Positions 1 through 9,147 are shown, counted from the first letter of the stretch. The stretch is DNA of 64,000 nt from [Enterobacter] lignolyticus SCF1 (GCF_000164865.1 NC_014618.1:3906001-3970000), one strand, 5' to 3'. Notes: a model not told the origin generated them from the sequence alone. Numbers and translations are program-made.

Positions 1-510
1 AGGCATGATGTCTTTAAAGAATGGCACCACCAGCTCGGTCGCTGGCGTGTCTTTGCCGGCCATGTACAGCGCAAAAGCGACGCCGAGCGCGATAACCGAC
101 ATCCAGAAGTATTTCCAGCGGGCGATCAGACCCTTCGTATCTTTACGCACCACTTTGCGGTAGTCGTCGACAAAACCGATCACGCCGTAGCCGACCAATA
201 CCACCAGCACGCACCATACGTAAGGGTTCCACGGGTACGCCCACAGCAGCACGGAAACCACAATCGCGGTCAGGATCATGATCCCGCCCATGGTCGGGGT
301 GCCGCGCTTGCTGAAGTGCGACTCAGGACCATCGTTACGCACGACCTGGCCAAAAGAGAGTTTTTGCAGACGGGCAATCATGCGCGGGCCCATCCACAGC
401 GAGATGAACAGCGCAGTCAGCAGGCTGACGATGGCGCGAAACGTCAGATAGGAAAAGACGTTAAAGCCGGAATAATATTTGACCAAATGTTCGGCCAGCC
501 AAACTAACAT
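1..510 (-). CDS. mraY: Phospho-N-acetylmuramoyl-pentapeptide-transferase, partial (3' end outside window)
   Basis: Integral membrane enzyme that moves phospho-MurNAc-pentapeptide from UDP to undecaprenyl phosphate, making lipid I. The first 170 codons are present, beginning MLVWLAEHLVKYYSGFNVFS, and the visible part ends in VVPFFKDIMP, as in E. coli MraY. Hydrophobic segments near residues 18-40, 70-95 and 130-155 fit membrane helices. The motif GTPTMGGIMI and the FVDDYRK loop, which carries catalytic aspartates in this family, are visible. The ATG overlaps the end of murF by 7 bp, so the two are probably translationally coupled. The remaining roughly 190 residues lie off the left edge. Confidence 0.97.
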   Translation of the reverse strand, partial: MLVWLAEHLVKYYSGFNVFSYLTFRAIVSLLTALFISLWMGPRMIARLQKLSFGQVVRNDGPESHFSKRGTPTMGGIMILTAIVVSVLLWAYPWNPYVWCVLVVLVGYGVIGFVDDYRKVVRKDTKGLIARWKYFWMSVIALGVAFALYMAGKDTPATELVVPFFKDIMP

Positions 511-1862
511 GTCCCGTTCTCCTGTAATGCGCGTACTACCTCTTCCATGGCGGCACTACGTGAACCCTTCACTAAAATGGTGATGATTTGTTGTTCTTCG
601 ATAGCTGTTTTCAGCCGCGCGATCAGCGCCGCCTTATCGGCAAAATGCTCTCCGACGCCGCTTGCCGCCCCAATCAGCTGGCTTAATCGGCCCACGCTGA
701 ACACGCGGTCGATTCCCGCGGCTTTTGCCGCTTCGCCAACCTGACGATGGCAGGCTTCGCTTTCATCGCCGAGCTCCGCCATATCGCCAACCACCAGCAC
801 GCGGTAGCCCGGCATGTCGGACAGCACCTGCGCCGCCGCGGTCATTGACCCCACGTTGGCGTTATAGGAGTCGTCAAGCAGCAGCTTGTGCTGCGCAAGC
901 GAAATCGGGAATAAGCGTCCCGGGACCGCCTGCAGCTTCGCCAGCCCGGCTTTGACCGCATCCAGCCCTGCGCCAACGGCCATCGCCAGCGCGGCTGCCG
1001 CCAGCGCGTTGGCGATGTTGTGACGCCCCGGCAGCGGCAGCAGCACGTCGATGCTCCCCTGCGGAGTGCGCAGCGTGAACGCCGTGCCGCCGCTGGTCAC
1101 CTGAATATCGCTGGCGGTAAAATCGCTGCCCGCCGCATTCGGCGAGAAGCGCCAGACCTGGCGATCGCCAATGACGCTCTGCCAGTTCAGCCAGTCGTTG
1201 TTATCCGCGTTCAGGATGGCGATGCCGTCCTGCGGCAAACCGGTAAAGATTTCCCCTTTCGCTTTCGCGACGCCCGCCAGAGAGCCGAAGCCCTCAAGGT
1301 GCGCCGCCGCCAGGTTATTCACCAGCGCCGCTTCCGGACGCGTCAGGCTGACGGTCCAGGCGATTTCACCCTGGTGGTTTGCTCCCAGCTCAATCACCGC
1401 AAACTCATGCTCGCGCGTCAGTCGCAGCAATGTCATCGGCACGCCGATGTCATTATTGAGGTTCCCTGCGGTATATAATGTCTTTCCGCACTGGCCCAGT
1501 ATCGCGGCGGTCATCTCTTTAACCGACGTTTTTCCCGAGGAGCCGGTCAGCGCGACCACGCGGGCCGGAACCTGCTGGCGCACCCAGGCCGCCAGCTCGC
1601 CGAAAGCCAGACGGGTGTCTTTCACCACAATCTGCGGCAGCGAGCACGCCAGTTTACGGCTCACCAGCAGCGCGCCTGCGCCGCCTTCTTTGGCCTGCTC
1701 GACAAAATCATGAGCGTCGAAGCGCTCGCCCTTTAAGGCGACAAACAGACAGCCCGCCGTCACCTTACGGGTATCCGTCGTCACGGCATCGACCGCCAAA
1801 TCGCTGCCGTGCAGTTCGCCCTGCAAAACGTCGGCGAGCTGGCTTAGCGTTACGCGAATCAT
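504..1862 (-). CDS. murF: UDP-N-acetylmuramoyl-tripeptide--D-alanyl-D-alanine ligase
   Basis: Cytoplasmic ATP-dependent ligase that adds D-Ala-D-Ala to the UDP-MurNAc-tripeptide. At 452 residues it equals the E. coli length. The three-domain Mur ligase plan is visible: N-terminal substrate domain (about 1-80), central ATPase domain with the P-loop TGSSGKTSVKE near residue 105, and a C-terminal domain with DDSYNANVGSM near residue 330. It starts inside the last codons of murE (4-bp overlap) and its stop overlaps the mraY start, typical of the tightly packed dcw operon. Confidence 0.98.
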   Translation of the reverse strand: MIRVTLSQLADVLQGELHGSDLAVDAVTTDTRKVTAGCLFVALKGERFDAHDFVEQAKEGGAGALLVSRKLACSLPQIVVKDTRLAFGELAAWVRQQVPARVVALTGSSGKTSVKEMTAAILGQCGKTLYTAGNLNNDIGVPMTLLRLTREHEFAVIELGANHQGEIAWTVSLTRPEAALVNNLAAAHLEGFGSLAGVAKAKGEIFTGLPQDGIAILNADNNDWLNWQSVIGDRQVWRFSPNAAGSDFTASDIQVTSGGTAFTLRTPQGSIDVLLPLPGRHNIANALAAAALAMAVGAGLDAVKAGLAKLQAVPGRLFPISLAQHKLLLDDSYNANVGSMTAAAQVLSDMPGYRVLVVGDMAELGDESEACHRQVGEAAKAAGIDRVFSVGRLSQLIGAASGVGEHFADKAALIARLKTAIEEQQIITILVKGSRSAAMEEVVRALQENGTC

Positions 1863-3346
1863 GCCACCACTCCCAGCAGGCGGGCTGCAGTGACGCGATC
1901 GGAATAATCGAGGCGGCGGTTGCCGACTATCTGGTAGTCCTCATGACCTTTACCGGCCACCAGCACTACGTCGTTTTCTTTTGCCTGCATGATGGCGTTG
2001 GTCACCGCTTCCGCGCGCCCTTCCATCACTTTCGCATGTCCGGCGTCCAGCATGCCGGCGAGGATATCGGTAATGATCGCGCGCGGCTCTTCGGTACGCG
2101 GGTTGTCATCCGTCACCACCACCACATCGGCGAACTCTTCGGCAATCGCCCCCATCAGCGGACGTTTGCCTTTATCGCGGTCGCCGCCGCAGCCAAAGAC
2201 GCACCACAGCTTGCCCGCGCAGTGCAGGCGCGCGGCCTGCAGGGCCTTCTCCAGCGCATCCGGCGTATGGGCGTAATCGACCACCACCGTCGGTTTCCCC
2301 GGCGCGGCGAACACCTCCATACGACCGCACACCGGCTGCAGACGCGCGGCGGTGCTCAGGAGGCCGGCAAGCGGGTAGCCGAGCGCCAGCAGGGTCGCCA
2401 GCGCCAGCAGCAGGTTGCTGACGTTAAACGCGCCCATCAGGCGGCTGTCAATTTCGCCGTTGCCCCAGCTGGAAGCAAACTGGATAGTCGCGCCGCTGTC
2501 GTGATAGTTCACCGCGGTCGCCTTCAGCCAGCGGCCGTGACAGTTCGGATTGATATGGTCTTCCATCGACACCGCTACCGCATCCGGCAGCTTCGCCAGC
2601 CAGCGGCGGCCCACTTCGTCATCGGCGTTGATAATCGCCTGGCCGCAGTGGTGGGTGGAGTAAAGCAGCCATTTCGCCGCTTCGTAGTGTTCCATATCGC
2701 CGTGGTAATCGAGATGGTCACGGCTTAAGTTGGTGAAAACAGAGGCGGCAAACTGCAGCGCTGCCACGCGATGCTGCACCAGACCATGGGAAGAAACCTC
2801 CATGGCGGCCAACGTTGCCCCCTGCCCTGCCAGCCCGGACAGCACGTGCTGCACGTCGACGGCCGAACCGGTGGTGTTTTCAGTCGGGATAACTTTGCCC
2901 AGCAGGCCGTTGCCGACGGTGCCCATCACGGCGCTGGTTTCGCCCAGCAGCTGCGCCCATTGCGCCAGCAGCTGGGTGGTCGTGGTTTTGCCGTTCGTCC
3001 CGGTCACGCCGACCAGACGCAGGCGCCCGGATGGCTGGTGATAAAAGCGGCCGGCCAGCGCCGACAGACGCTCATTCAGTTGGCTGAGATAGATAACCGG
3101 TACGCCGTGCATTTCACGGATTTCGCCATCGGTCGCCTCGTCTTTTGCCTCAGCAATAATGGCAGCAACACCTTGCGCTATCGCCTGCGGGATATATCGA
3201 CGCCCGTCCGCCTGATGACCTAAAACAGCCACAAAGAGATCGCCCGATGCCGCCACGCGGCTATCGAGTGTCATCTCTCGCAGCGCCCGCTCGGGTGCAT
3301 TCGGCACCCAAGGAGCAAGAAGGTCGCGCAAATTACGATCTGCCAC
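1859..3346 (-). CDS. murE: UDP-MurNAc-L-Ala-D-Glu:meso-diaminopimelate ligase
   Basis: Cytoplasmic Mur ligase adding meso-diaminopimelate to UDP-MurNAc-L-Ala-D-Glu. Length is 495 residues, as in E. coli. The P-loop GTNGKTTTT spans residues 116-124. The DDNPRTEEP motif near residue 413 carries the DNPR signature that in this family selects meso-DAP rather than lysine, consistent with a Gram-negative wall. It overlaps ftsI upstream by 14 bp and murF downstream by 4 bp, so it depends on the common dcw transcript. Confidence 0.98.
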   Translation of the reverse strand: MADRNLRDLLAPWVPNAPERALREMTLDSRVAASGDLFVAVLGHQADGRRYIPQAIAQGVAAIIAEAKDEATDGEIREMHGVPVIYLSQLNERLSALAGRFYHQPSGRLRLVGVTGTNGKTTTTQLLAQWAQLLGETSAVMGTVGNGLLGKVIPTENTTGSAVDVQHVLSGLAGQGATLAAMEVSSHGLVQHRVAALQFAASVFTNLSRDHLDYHGDMEHYEAAKWLLYSTHHCGQAIINADDEVGRRWLAKLPDAVAVSMEDHINPNCHGRWLKATAVNYHDSGATIQFASSWGNGEIDSRLMGAFNVSNLLLALATLLALGYPLAGLLSTAARLQPVCGRMEVFAAPGKPTVVVDYAHTPDALEKALQAARLHCAGKLWCVFGCGGDRDKGKRPLMGAIAEEFADVVVVTDDNPRTEEPRAIITDILAGMLDAGHAKVMEGRAEAVTNAIMQAKENDVVLVAGKGHEDYQIVGNRRLDYSDRVTAARLLGVVA

Positions 3347-5099
3347 CGGTTCCCTCGCCTTGATTAATTACATATTCACTTTTTTCGCCCGTCGCCAGCG
3401 CATCCGGCTCGATGTTCATGGTGCGCAGAACGCCGCCCATGATGGCACCGAACACCGGCGCGGAAACGGCACCGCCGTAGTATTTACCCGCCTGCGGGTC
3501 GTTAATCACCACCACCAGCGCAAAGCGCGGCTGGCTGGCGGGTGCGACACCCGCGGTGTAAGCAATATATTTGTTGATATAGCGGCCATCCGGCCCCACT
3601 TTTTTCGCCGTACCGGTTTTAATCGCGATACGGTAGCCTTTAATCGCCGCCTTCACGCCGCCGCCGCCTGGCAGCGCCACGCTTTCCATCATATGAACGA
3701 CGGTACGTACGATAGGCTCAGGGAAGATACGCTCGCCCGGAACGGGGGGATCAACTTTGGTGATCGACAGCGGGCGGTAGACGCCATAGCTGCCGATCGT
3801 CGCGTAGACTCGCGCTAACTGTAACGGAGTTACCATTAGCCCGTAGCCGAAAGAGAAGGTGGCCCTCTCTATGTCAGACCACCGTTGTTTTTGAGGATAT
3901 AAGCCACTGCGTTCTCCGACCAACCCCAAATTGGTCGCTTTTCCCAGTCCAAAACGAGAGTAAGTATCTACTAACGCTGAGGAGGGCATCGCTAACGCCA
4001 GCTTGGAAACGCCAACGTTACTCGACTTCTGAAGTACCCCGGTCAGGGTCAATTCGCTATAACGCGCCACGTCTTTGATTTCGTGGCCGTTAATTCGGTA
4101 AGGAATGGTGTTCAGTACGGTATTTTCGTTCACGATCCCGCGCTGCAGCGCGGTCATCACCACCATCGGTTTTACCGTCGAGCCCGGCTCGAAAACGTCG
4201 GTGATGGCGCGGTTACGCATCGCATCTTTTGCGGTGCCGGTGAAGTTATTCGGGTTGTAGGAGGGGCTGTTGGCCATCGCCAGCACTTCGCCGGTGCTGA
4301 CGTCGACCAGCACCGCGCTGCCGGATTCCGCTTTGTTAAACGCCACGGCGTTGTTCAGCTCACGGTAAACCAGCGCCTGCAGGCGTTCGTCAATGCTCAG
4401 CGCCAGGTTGTGCGCCGCCTGGCTGTCGGTGGAGGAGATATCTTCAATAACGCGGCCGTAGCGGTCTTTACGCACGATACGCTCGCCCGGCTGCCCGGTC
4501 AGCCACTTATCGAAGCTCTTCTCGACCCCTTCAATCCCCTGGCTGTCGACGTTGGTAAAGCCGATGAGGTGAGCGGTTACTTCACCGGAAGGGTAGTAGC
4601 GGCGAGACTCTTCGCGCAGATAAATCCCCGGCAGCTTGAGCTTTTTGATGTAGTCGGCCATGTCAGGGTTTACCTGGCGGGCCAGATAGATAAAGCGCCC
4701 TTTCGGGTTGGCGTTAATGCGGGAAGCCAGCTGATCCAGCGGCATGTTCAGGGCGTCGGACAGCGCCTTCCAGCGGTTGTCGAGGCTAATACCGCCCGCG
4801 TCATGCAGCTCTTTCGGGTCCGCCCAGATAGCTTTCACCGGCACGCTCACCGCCAGCGGCCGGCCGGAGCGGTCGGTTATCATTCCGCGCGAGGTGGACA
4901 CCTCCTGCACGCGCAGGGAGCGCATGTCCCCCTGACGCACCAGCATGTCAGGGCTGATTATCTGCAGCCAGGCCACGCGGCCCAGCAGGAACGTCAACGC
5001 CAGCAAAATGCAGCCGCAAAGCAACGCAAAACGCCAACTGATGAAGTTGGCTTGTTCTTCCTGACGTTTTGGTTTCTGCGTCTTTGCCGCTGCTTTCAT
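3333..5099 (-). CDS. ftsI: Peptidoglycan D,D-transpeptidase FtsI (penicillin-binding protein 3)
   Basis: Septum-specific class B penicillin-binding protein that cross-links peptidoglycan at the division site with FtsW. It has 588 residues, the E. coli length. A short cytoplasmic tail is followed by one membrane anchor (about 22-44), a pedestal domain and the transpeptidase domain. Active-site motifs are visible: SxxK with Ser307 and Lys310 in EPGSTVKPM, SSN in KSSNVGVSK, and KTGTAKK near residue 494. The C-terminal tail beyond about residue 575 is probably trimmed, as known in E. coli. It overlaps murE by 14 bp and lies 15 bp after ftsL. Confidence 0.98.
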   Translation of the reverse strand: MKAAAKTQKPKRQEEQANFISWRFALLCGCILLALTFLLGRVAWLQIISPDMLVRQGDMRSLRVQEVSTSRGMITDRSGRPLAVSVPVKAIWADPKELHDAGGISLDNRWKALSDALNMPLDQLASRINANPKGRFIYLARQVNPDMADYIKKLKLPGIYLREESRRYYPSGEVTAHLIGFTNVDSQGIEGVEKSFDKWLTGQPGERIVRKDRYGRVIEDISSTDSQAAHNLALSIDERLQALVYRELNNAVAFNKAESGSAVLVDVSTGEVLAMANSPSYNPNNFTGTAKDAMRNRAITDVFEPGSTVKPMVVMTALQRGIVNENTVLNTIPYRINGHEIKDVARYSELTLTGVLQKSSNVGVSKLALAMPSSALVDTYSRFGLGKATNLGLVGERSGLYPQKQRWSDIERATFSFGYGLMVTPLQLARVYATIGSYGVYRPLSITKVDPPVPGERIFPEPIVRTVVHMMESVALPGGGGVKAAIKGYRIAIKTGTAKKVGPDGRYINKYIAYTAGVAPASQPRFALVVVINDPQAGKYYGGAVSAPVFGAIMGGVLRTMNIEPDALATGEKSEYVINQGEGTGGRS

Positions 5100-5114
5100 G
5101 CGTCGCGCTAATCC

Positions 5115-5480
5115 TTATTTCTGTACAACGATATTTTCCTGTGAAGGATCGACATGCTGCATCTGCAGCTTCTCCGTCGCGATCCGTTCTACCCGGCTAT
5201 GATCGCCGAGCGCGTTTTCTTCCAGAATCAGGTTGCGCCACTCGATATCGAGCGCATCGCGTTCCAGAACCAGTTGTTCACGCTGCGCGGTTAACAGACG
5301 GGTATGGTGCGCCGTCGTCACCACGGTGACTGCCGTCAAAATGATGCAAATGAACAAGCAGAGTGGCAGCTTCCCAAACCGCAAAAGATCGTCACCGATC
5401 ACGCCAGGCAAAGCATGACGCTCGTTGCTTCCAATCGATCCTTTTACCTTGCTTAAGGCTTCTGACACTCTGCTGATCAT
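5115..5480 (-). CDS. ftsL: Cell division protein FtsL
   Basis: Small bitopic divisome protein that forms the FtsQLB complex. At 121 residues it equals the E. coli protein. A cytoplasmic N-terminal segment of about 35 residues precedes a hydrophobic helix (LPLCLFICIILTAVTVVTTA region, about 37-57) and a periplasmic coiled-coil-like stretch rich in L, E and R. Its ATG overlaps the rsmH stop by 4 bp and ftsI follows after 15 bp, the standard dcw order. Confidence 0.97.
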   Translation of the reverse strand: MISRVSEALSKVKGSIGSNERHALPGVIGDDLLRFGKLPLCLFICIILTAVTVVTTAHHTRLLTAQREQLVLERDALDIEWRNLILEENALGDHSRVERIATEKLQMQHVDPSQENIVVQK

Positions 5481-6418
5481 GCGTTCGTCCTCTCTGCAAT
5501 ACGCAGAACTGAACTACGAGCGCGTGGATTCTCTGCCACCTCTTCTTCGCCCGGCATCAACTTGCCTAGTGCTCGCAGCTGACGGCCCCCCAGTTTCCTG
5601 AGTTGCTCTTCGGTCATCGGTAACCCTGCCGGAACCTGCGGACCGCGGCTTTGCTCGCGCATAAAGCGCTTCACAATGCGGTCTTCCAGCGAATGGAAGC
5701 TGATGATGGAGAGCCGCCCACCCGGGGCAAGCACGTCGAGCGAGCTTTTTAGCGCCTGCTCTATCTCCTCCAGTTCACTGTTCACCCAGATGCGCACCGC
5801 CTGGAAGGTACGGGTCGCGGGATGTTTGTGCTTATCCTTCACCGGCGTCGCGGCGGCGATAACCTCTGCCAGCTCTTTGGTCCGGGTCATCGGCTCAATG
5901 CGGTTACGCTCAACGATGGCGCGCGCGATGCGTTTGCCAAAACGCTCTTCGCCAAAGGTTTTAATCACCCAGGCGATATCCGCTTCATCCGCCGTTTGTA
6001 GCCATTCGGCGGCGGACTGGCCGCGGGTCGGATCCATACGCATGTCCAGCGGACCGTCGCGCATAAAGGAGAAACCGCGTTCAGCATCGTCAAGCTGTGG
6101 TGAAGAGACGCCAAGATCGAGGAGAATGCCGTCAATCTTGCCGGTAAGACTGCGCTCGGCGGCATAGTCAGCCAGCGCGGAGAAAGGTCCATGTACGATG
6201 GAAAAACGAGGATCGTCGATGGTGTTCGCCACCGCAGTCGCCTCAGGGTCGCGATCGATAGCCAGCAGTCGTCCTTCCGCGCCAAGCTGCGAAAGAATCA
6301 GACGCGAGTGGCCACCGCGACCGAAGGTGCCATCAATATAAATACCATCCGGACGAATGTTCAGGCCGTTAACGGCCTCATCCAGAAGTACCGTCGTGTG
6401 TTTAAAATTTTCCATCAT
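5477..6418 (-). CDS. rsmH: 16S rRNA (cytosine-1402 N4)-methyltransferase
   Basis: SAM-dependent methyltransferase that modifies C1402 of 16S rRNA in the ribosomal P site. The chosen start, MMENFKHTTVLLDEAV, gives 313 residues, exactly the E. coli length. The open frame continues 43 codons further upstream, but that extension lies inside mraZ and has no family counterpart. Visible motifs are DGTFGRGGHS (SAM site, near residue 32), LLDLGVSSPQLD and IISFHSLEDR. mraZ ends 1 bp upstream. Confidence 0.98.
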   Translation of the reverse strand: MMENFKHTTVLLDEAVNGLNIRPDGIYIDGTFGRGGHSRLILSQLGAEGRLLAIDRDPEATAVANTIDDPRFSIVHGPFSALADYAAERSLTGKIDGILLDLGVSSPQLDDAERGFSFMRDGPLDMRMDPTRGQSAAEWLQTADEADIAWVIKTFGEERFGKRIARAIVERNRIEPMTRTKELAEVIAAATPVKDKHKHPATRTFQAVRIWVNSELEEIEQALKSSLDVLAPGGRLSIISFHSLEDRIVKRFMREQSRGPQVPAGLPMTEEQLRKLGGRQLRALGKLMPGEEEVAENPRARSSVLRIAERTNA

Positions 6419-6419
6419 C

Positions 6420-6878
6420 TTATAAAGACAAGTCCTGCAACCGCTCCGACAACACTGCGGAATCGGATTGCTCTGCGTCGATATCTTCCTTGACCCGTTG
6501 ATACCAGGTCGTTTCATCCCACAGTTCAAACTTGTTGAACTGCCCAACCAGCATCACTTCTTTTGTCAGTCCGGCATGTTGCCGTAAAACCGGCGCAATC
6601 AGCAAACGACCGGCGTTATCCATCTGACACTCACTGGCATGCCCTAACAGCAGACGCTGAACGCGCCGCTCAGCCGGGTTCATGCTCGACAGCCGCGACA
6701 ATTTTTGCTCGATGATTTCCCATTCGGGCAGCGGATAAAGCAGCAGGCACGGGTGATGGATGTCAATGGTACAAACCATTTGACCGGAAGCGTTCTCGTT
6801 CAGCATGTCCCGATACCGGGTGGGCACCGCTAAGCGCCCTTTGCTGTCGAGATTGACTAACGTTGCCCCACGGAACAT
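6420..6878 (-). CDS. mraZ: Transcriptional regulator MraZ
   Basis: DNA-binding protein with two AbrB-like halves that represses its own dcw operon promoter. Starting at MFRGATLVNLDSKGRLAVP gives 152 residues, as in E. coli; an in-frame ATG 12 codons upstream lies within the operator array and is not used here. The first half contains DSKGRLAVPTRYRD and the second the matching DNAGRLLIAPVLRQ, both the DxxGR signature of the family. It is the first gene of the division cluster and is followed after 1 bp by rsmH. Confidence 0.97.
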   Translation of the reverse strand: MFRGATLVNLDSKGRLAVPTRYRDMLNENASGQMVCTIDIHHPCLLLYPLPEWEIIEQKLSRLSSMNPAERRVQRLLLGHASECQMDNAGRLLIAPVLRQHAGLTKEVMLVGQFNKFELWDETTWYQRVKEDIDAEQSDSAVLSERLQDLSL

Positions 6879-6887
6879 GCCAGCCTC

Positions 6888-6922
6888 ACCCCTTTTCACC
6901 ACTTTAATCCACAAATTCCCAC
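6888..6922 (-). promoter_or_regulatory. MraZ operator boxes (four repeats, 10-bp period)
   Basis: Reading toward mraZ, four G-rich pentamers recur exactly every 10 bp: GTGGG (6918-6922), GTGGA (6908-6912), GTGGT (6898-6902) and GGGGT (6888-6892). This matches the TGGGN direct repeats bound by MraZ upstream of mraZ in gammaproteobacteria. The array lies between the promoter and the mraZ start codon. Confidence 0.85.
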
Positions 6923-6929
6923 CTAAAGG

Positions 6930-6959
6930 AGTTTACGGAGCGGAGGAAAAGCTTGTCAA
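6930..6959 (-). promoter_or_regulatory. Pmra sigma-70 promoter of the dcw cluster
   Basis: A perfect -35 TTGACA (6954-6959) and a -10 TAAACT (6930-6935) are separated by 18 bp and point into mraZ. The position matches the mra promoter of E. coli, which drives mraZ through the early division genes. The MraZ boxes lie directly downstream. Confidence 0.8.
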
Positions 6960-7434
6960 GCCAGCACTAACGCCAACGGAGTCCAAAAACCCAATAATGA
7001 CAGCCGATATTCGCTCTGATTAAATTTTGTCCAGCGAAAGAGGCAAATTAACGTTATGAATACGTGTAAGAAAAAAAACAAACAGGTTCGTAACGGTTTT
7101 CAACAACTCAATCTCACCGAATGAAAATATAAAGTGTCAGTTTGCGACGTGCGCGGCATTTTAGGACATTCTGGCGCATGTTAATAGCCCTTGATGTCAG
7201 TGTTTCAACGGGTTCTGGCGAGGGAAGACGCGGGGAAAACGGGCAGCCTGGAATGAAGTGTTTGTAAATTCGGCAAATATCAAATAAATATGTAACAAAA
7301 TAATACAAAAAGAACCTGGCGTTACTAATTATTACCCTTAATGAAGATAGCGGTGCTTATTTAAGACGCTTTTAAATAGAGTCCTAAGCGTTTTTAAGGA
7401 ATTATCTGAATATATAAGTAAAAGGCAAAATAAA
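6960..7434. other. mraZ-cra intergenic region, no gene seen
   Basis: About 475 bp between the mra promoter and the cra terminator. It is clearly AT-rich between about 7265 and 7435. The short open frames here lack a ribosome-binding site and resemble no family, so none is called. It may hold further upstream promoters for mraZ, but no convincing hexamer pair stood out. Confidence 0.5.
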
Positions 7435-7461
7435 TGAAGGCAGCGCGACCGCTGCCTTCAG
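7435..7461 (-). terminator. Intrinsic terminator after cra
   Basis: A perfect 11-bp stem (7435-7445 with 7450-7460) closes on a CGAC loop 8 bp after the cra stop. Read in the cra direction it is followed by a T-rich stretch (TTTATTTT). A T-run also flanks the other side, so it could work in both directions. Confidence 0.85.
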
Positions 7462-7468
7462 ATTTTTA

Positions 7469-8473
7469 TCAGCGGCGGCTTAAGCTTCCCCGACGATAAA
7501 GATTACGACGAATACGGCTCAGGCCCGGTTTCGGCTTGCGCGGCTCATCAAGGCTTGCCAGCACAATCTCCAGCACGCGCTCCGCCACGTCGCGATGACG
7601 CTGCGCAACCGCAAGCACCGGACACTGCAGAAAATCGAGCAGCTCGTGATCGCCAAACGTGGCGATGGCCAGCTCTGACGGCAGCTTCCCTTCGCGACGC
7701 AGGGTCACGTCCATCACGCCCTGCAGCAGCGCAAAGGAGGTCGTAAACAGCGCCTGCGGCATCGGGTGCGTTTCCAGCCATTTGTCAAAAAGCTGTGCAG
7801 CCGCTTCCCGCTCATAGCTATTGGCGTAGAGGAAGTTAACCTCGCGCGGATCGTCCTTCCACGCGCTGCGGAACCCCTGCTCGCGCAGGAAGCTCACGGA
7901 CAGTTCGGGCAGCGCGCCCAGGTAGAGCACCGTTTGGGCCGGGAACGTGCGCAGCTCCGCCGCCAGCGCCTCGGCATCTTCCTGGTCGGCGCCGACAACG
8001 CTGGTGAAATGCTCGCGATCGAGCGCGCGGTCGAGCGCCACGATAGGGAACGAATCATTGGCCCAGCGCTGATAGAACGGATGCTCAGGCGGCAGCGAGG
8101 TGGAGACGATAATCGCATCAACCTGACGCTGCAGCAGATGCTCAATGCAGCGCATTTCATTGTCCGGCTGATCTTCAGAGCAGGCGATCAGCAGCTGATA
8201 GCCGCGCTGGCGCGCCTGGCGCTCAAGATAGTTGGCGATACGGGTATAGCTGGTGTTTTCGAGATCGGGGATAACCAGACCAATTGAACGCGTGCGTCCT
8301 GCCCGCAGCCCGGCGGCTACCGCGTTGGGATGATAGTTATGCTCACGCACAACCGCCATCACCTTCTCGACCGTTTTGTCGCTGACGCGGTACTGTTTCG
8401 CTTTGCCGTTAATCACATAACTTGCCGTTGTGCGCGATACGCCGGCAAGTCTGGCGATTTCATCCAGTTTCAC
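7469..8473 (-). CDS. cra: Catabolite repressor-activator Cra (FruR)
   Basis: LacI-family global regulator of carbon flow that senses fructose-phosphate intermediates; it activates gluconeogenic and represses glycolytic genes. It has 334 residues, the E. coli length, with almost identical sequence. The N-terminal helix-turn-helix is MKLDEIARLAGVSRTTASYV, followed by the hinge near residues 45-60 and a periplasmic-binding-protein-like effector domain. Monocistronic, with its own terminator; its upstream neighbour is the ilvIH terminator. Confidence 0.98.
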   Translation of the reverse strand: MKLDEIARLAGVSRTTASYVINGKAKQYRVSDKTVEKVMAVVREHNYHPNAVAAGLRAGRTRSIGLVIPDLENTSYTRIANYLERQARQRGYQLLIACSEDQPDNEMRCIEHLLQRQVDAIIVSTSLPPEHPFYQRWANDSFPIVALDRALDREHFTSVVGADQEDAEALAAELRTFPAQTVLYLGALPELSVSFLREQGFRSAWKDDPREVNFLYANSYEREAAAQLFDKWLETHPMPQALFTTSFALLQGVMDVTLRREGKLPSELAIATFGDHELLDFLQCPVLAVAQRHRDVAERVLEIVLASLDEPRKPKPGLSRIRRNLYRRGSLSRR

Positions 8474-8598
8474 AATTGCCCCTTGCTAATAATGTACAAA
8501 CCATAACCATTGTTAAATTATGGAATAAGTTTCATAACATCTAAACGCAGAAAACTGACTCCGGCAACCGCTTTTGTTCGCTCTTACTGCTGATTTCG

Positions 8599-8629
8599 CA
8601 AAAAAAAGCCCGACAAAGAAGGTCGGGCT
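8599..8629 (-). terminator. Intrinsic terminator of ilvIH
   Basis: An 8-bp GC-rich stem, AGCCCGAC (8607-8614) with GTCGGGCT (8622-8629), has a 7-nt loop. In the ilvIH direction it runs into eight T residues. It lies 24 bp beyond the ilvH stop. Confidence 0.9.
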
Positions 8630-8653
8630 AAGATTGCAGAGGCATTTTTTACG

Positions 8654-9145
8654 CTAGCGCATGATTTTGTCGCCGCGCGACAGCCCTACGATACCGGAGC
8701 GCGCAACCTCAACGATTCTGGCGACATCGCGCAGGGAAGCGAGAAACGCATCGAGCTTATCGCTGGTGCCCGCCAGTTGCACAGTATAGACAGAAGGCGT
8801 CACATCGATGATTTGCCCTCGAAAAATCTCGGTATTGCGCTTCACTTCCTCACGCCCGTAGCCGCTCGCCTGCACTTTCACCAGCATGATCTCACGCTCG
8901 ACGTGCGCGCCCTGCCCCAGCTCACTCACGCGCAGAACATCGACCAGCTTATGCAGCTGCTTTTCAATTTGCTCGATAACCTTTTCGTCACCCACCGTCT
9001 GGATGGTCATACGCGACAGCGTTGGATCGTCGGTTGGCGCCACCGTCAGACTCTCAATGTTATAGCCACGCTGGGAAAAGAGACCGATCACGCGCGATAG
9101 CGCTCCCGATTCGTTCTCCAGTAAAACAGATAATATCCGGCGCAT
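8654..9145 (-). CDS. ilvH: Acetolactate synthase III small (regulatory) subunit
   Basis: Regulatory subunit of the valine-sensitive acetohydroxyacid synthase III, which starts branched-chain amino acid synthesis. The start at MRRILSVLLENESGALSRV gives 163 residues, as in E. coli. An alternative ATG 10 codons upstream lies inside the ilvI end and is not preferred. The N-terminal ACT domain (residues 1-80), where valine binds in this family, is followed by the C-terminal ACT-like domain. It sits 2 bp after ilvI in the same operon. Confidence 0.97.
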   Translation of the reverse strand: MRRILSVLLENESGALSRVIGLFSQRGYNIESLTVAPTDDPTLSRMTIQTVGDEKVIEQIEKQLHKLVDVLRVSELGQGAHVEREIMLVKVQASGYGREEVKRNTEIFRGQIIDVTPSVYTVQLAGTSDKLDAFLASLRDVARIVEVARSGIVGLSRGDKIMR

Positions 9146-9147
9146 AA

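Noticed and set aside
4083..5111. 342-codon open frame opposite ftsI
   Set aside because: Antisense shadow of a strongly supported gene, with no ribosome-binding site.
7114..7308. 64-codon frame between mraZ and cra
   Set aside because: No ribosome-binding site and no similarity to a known small protein.
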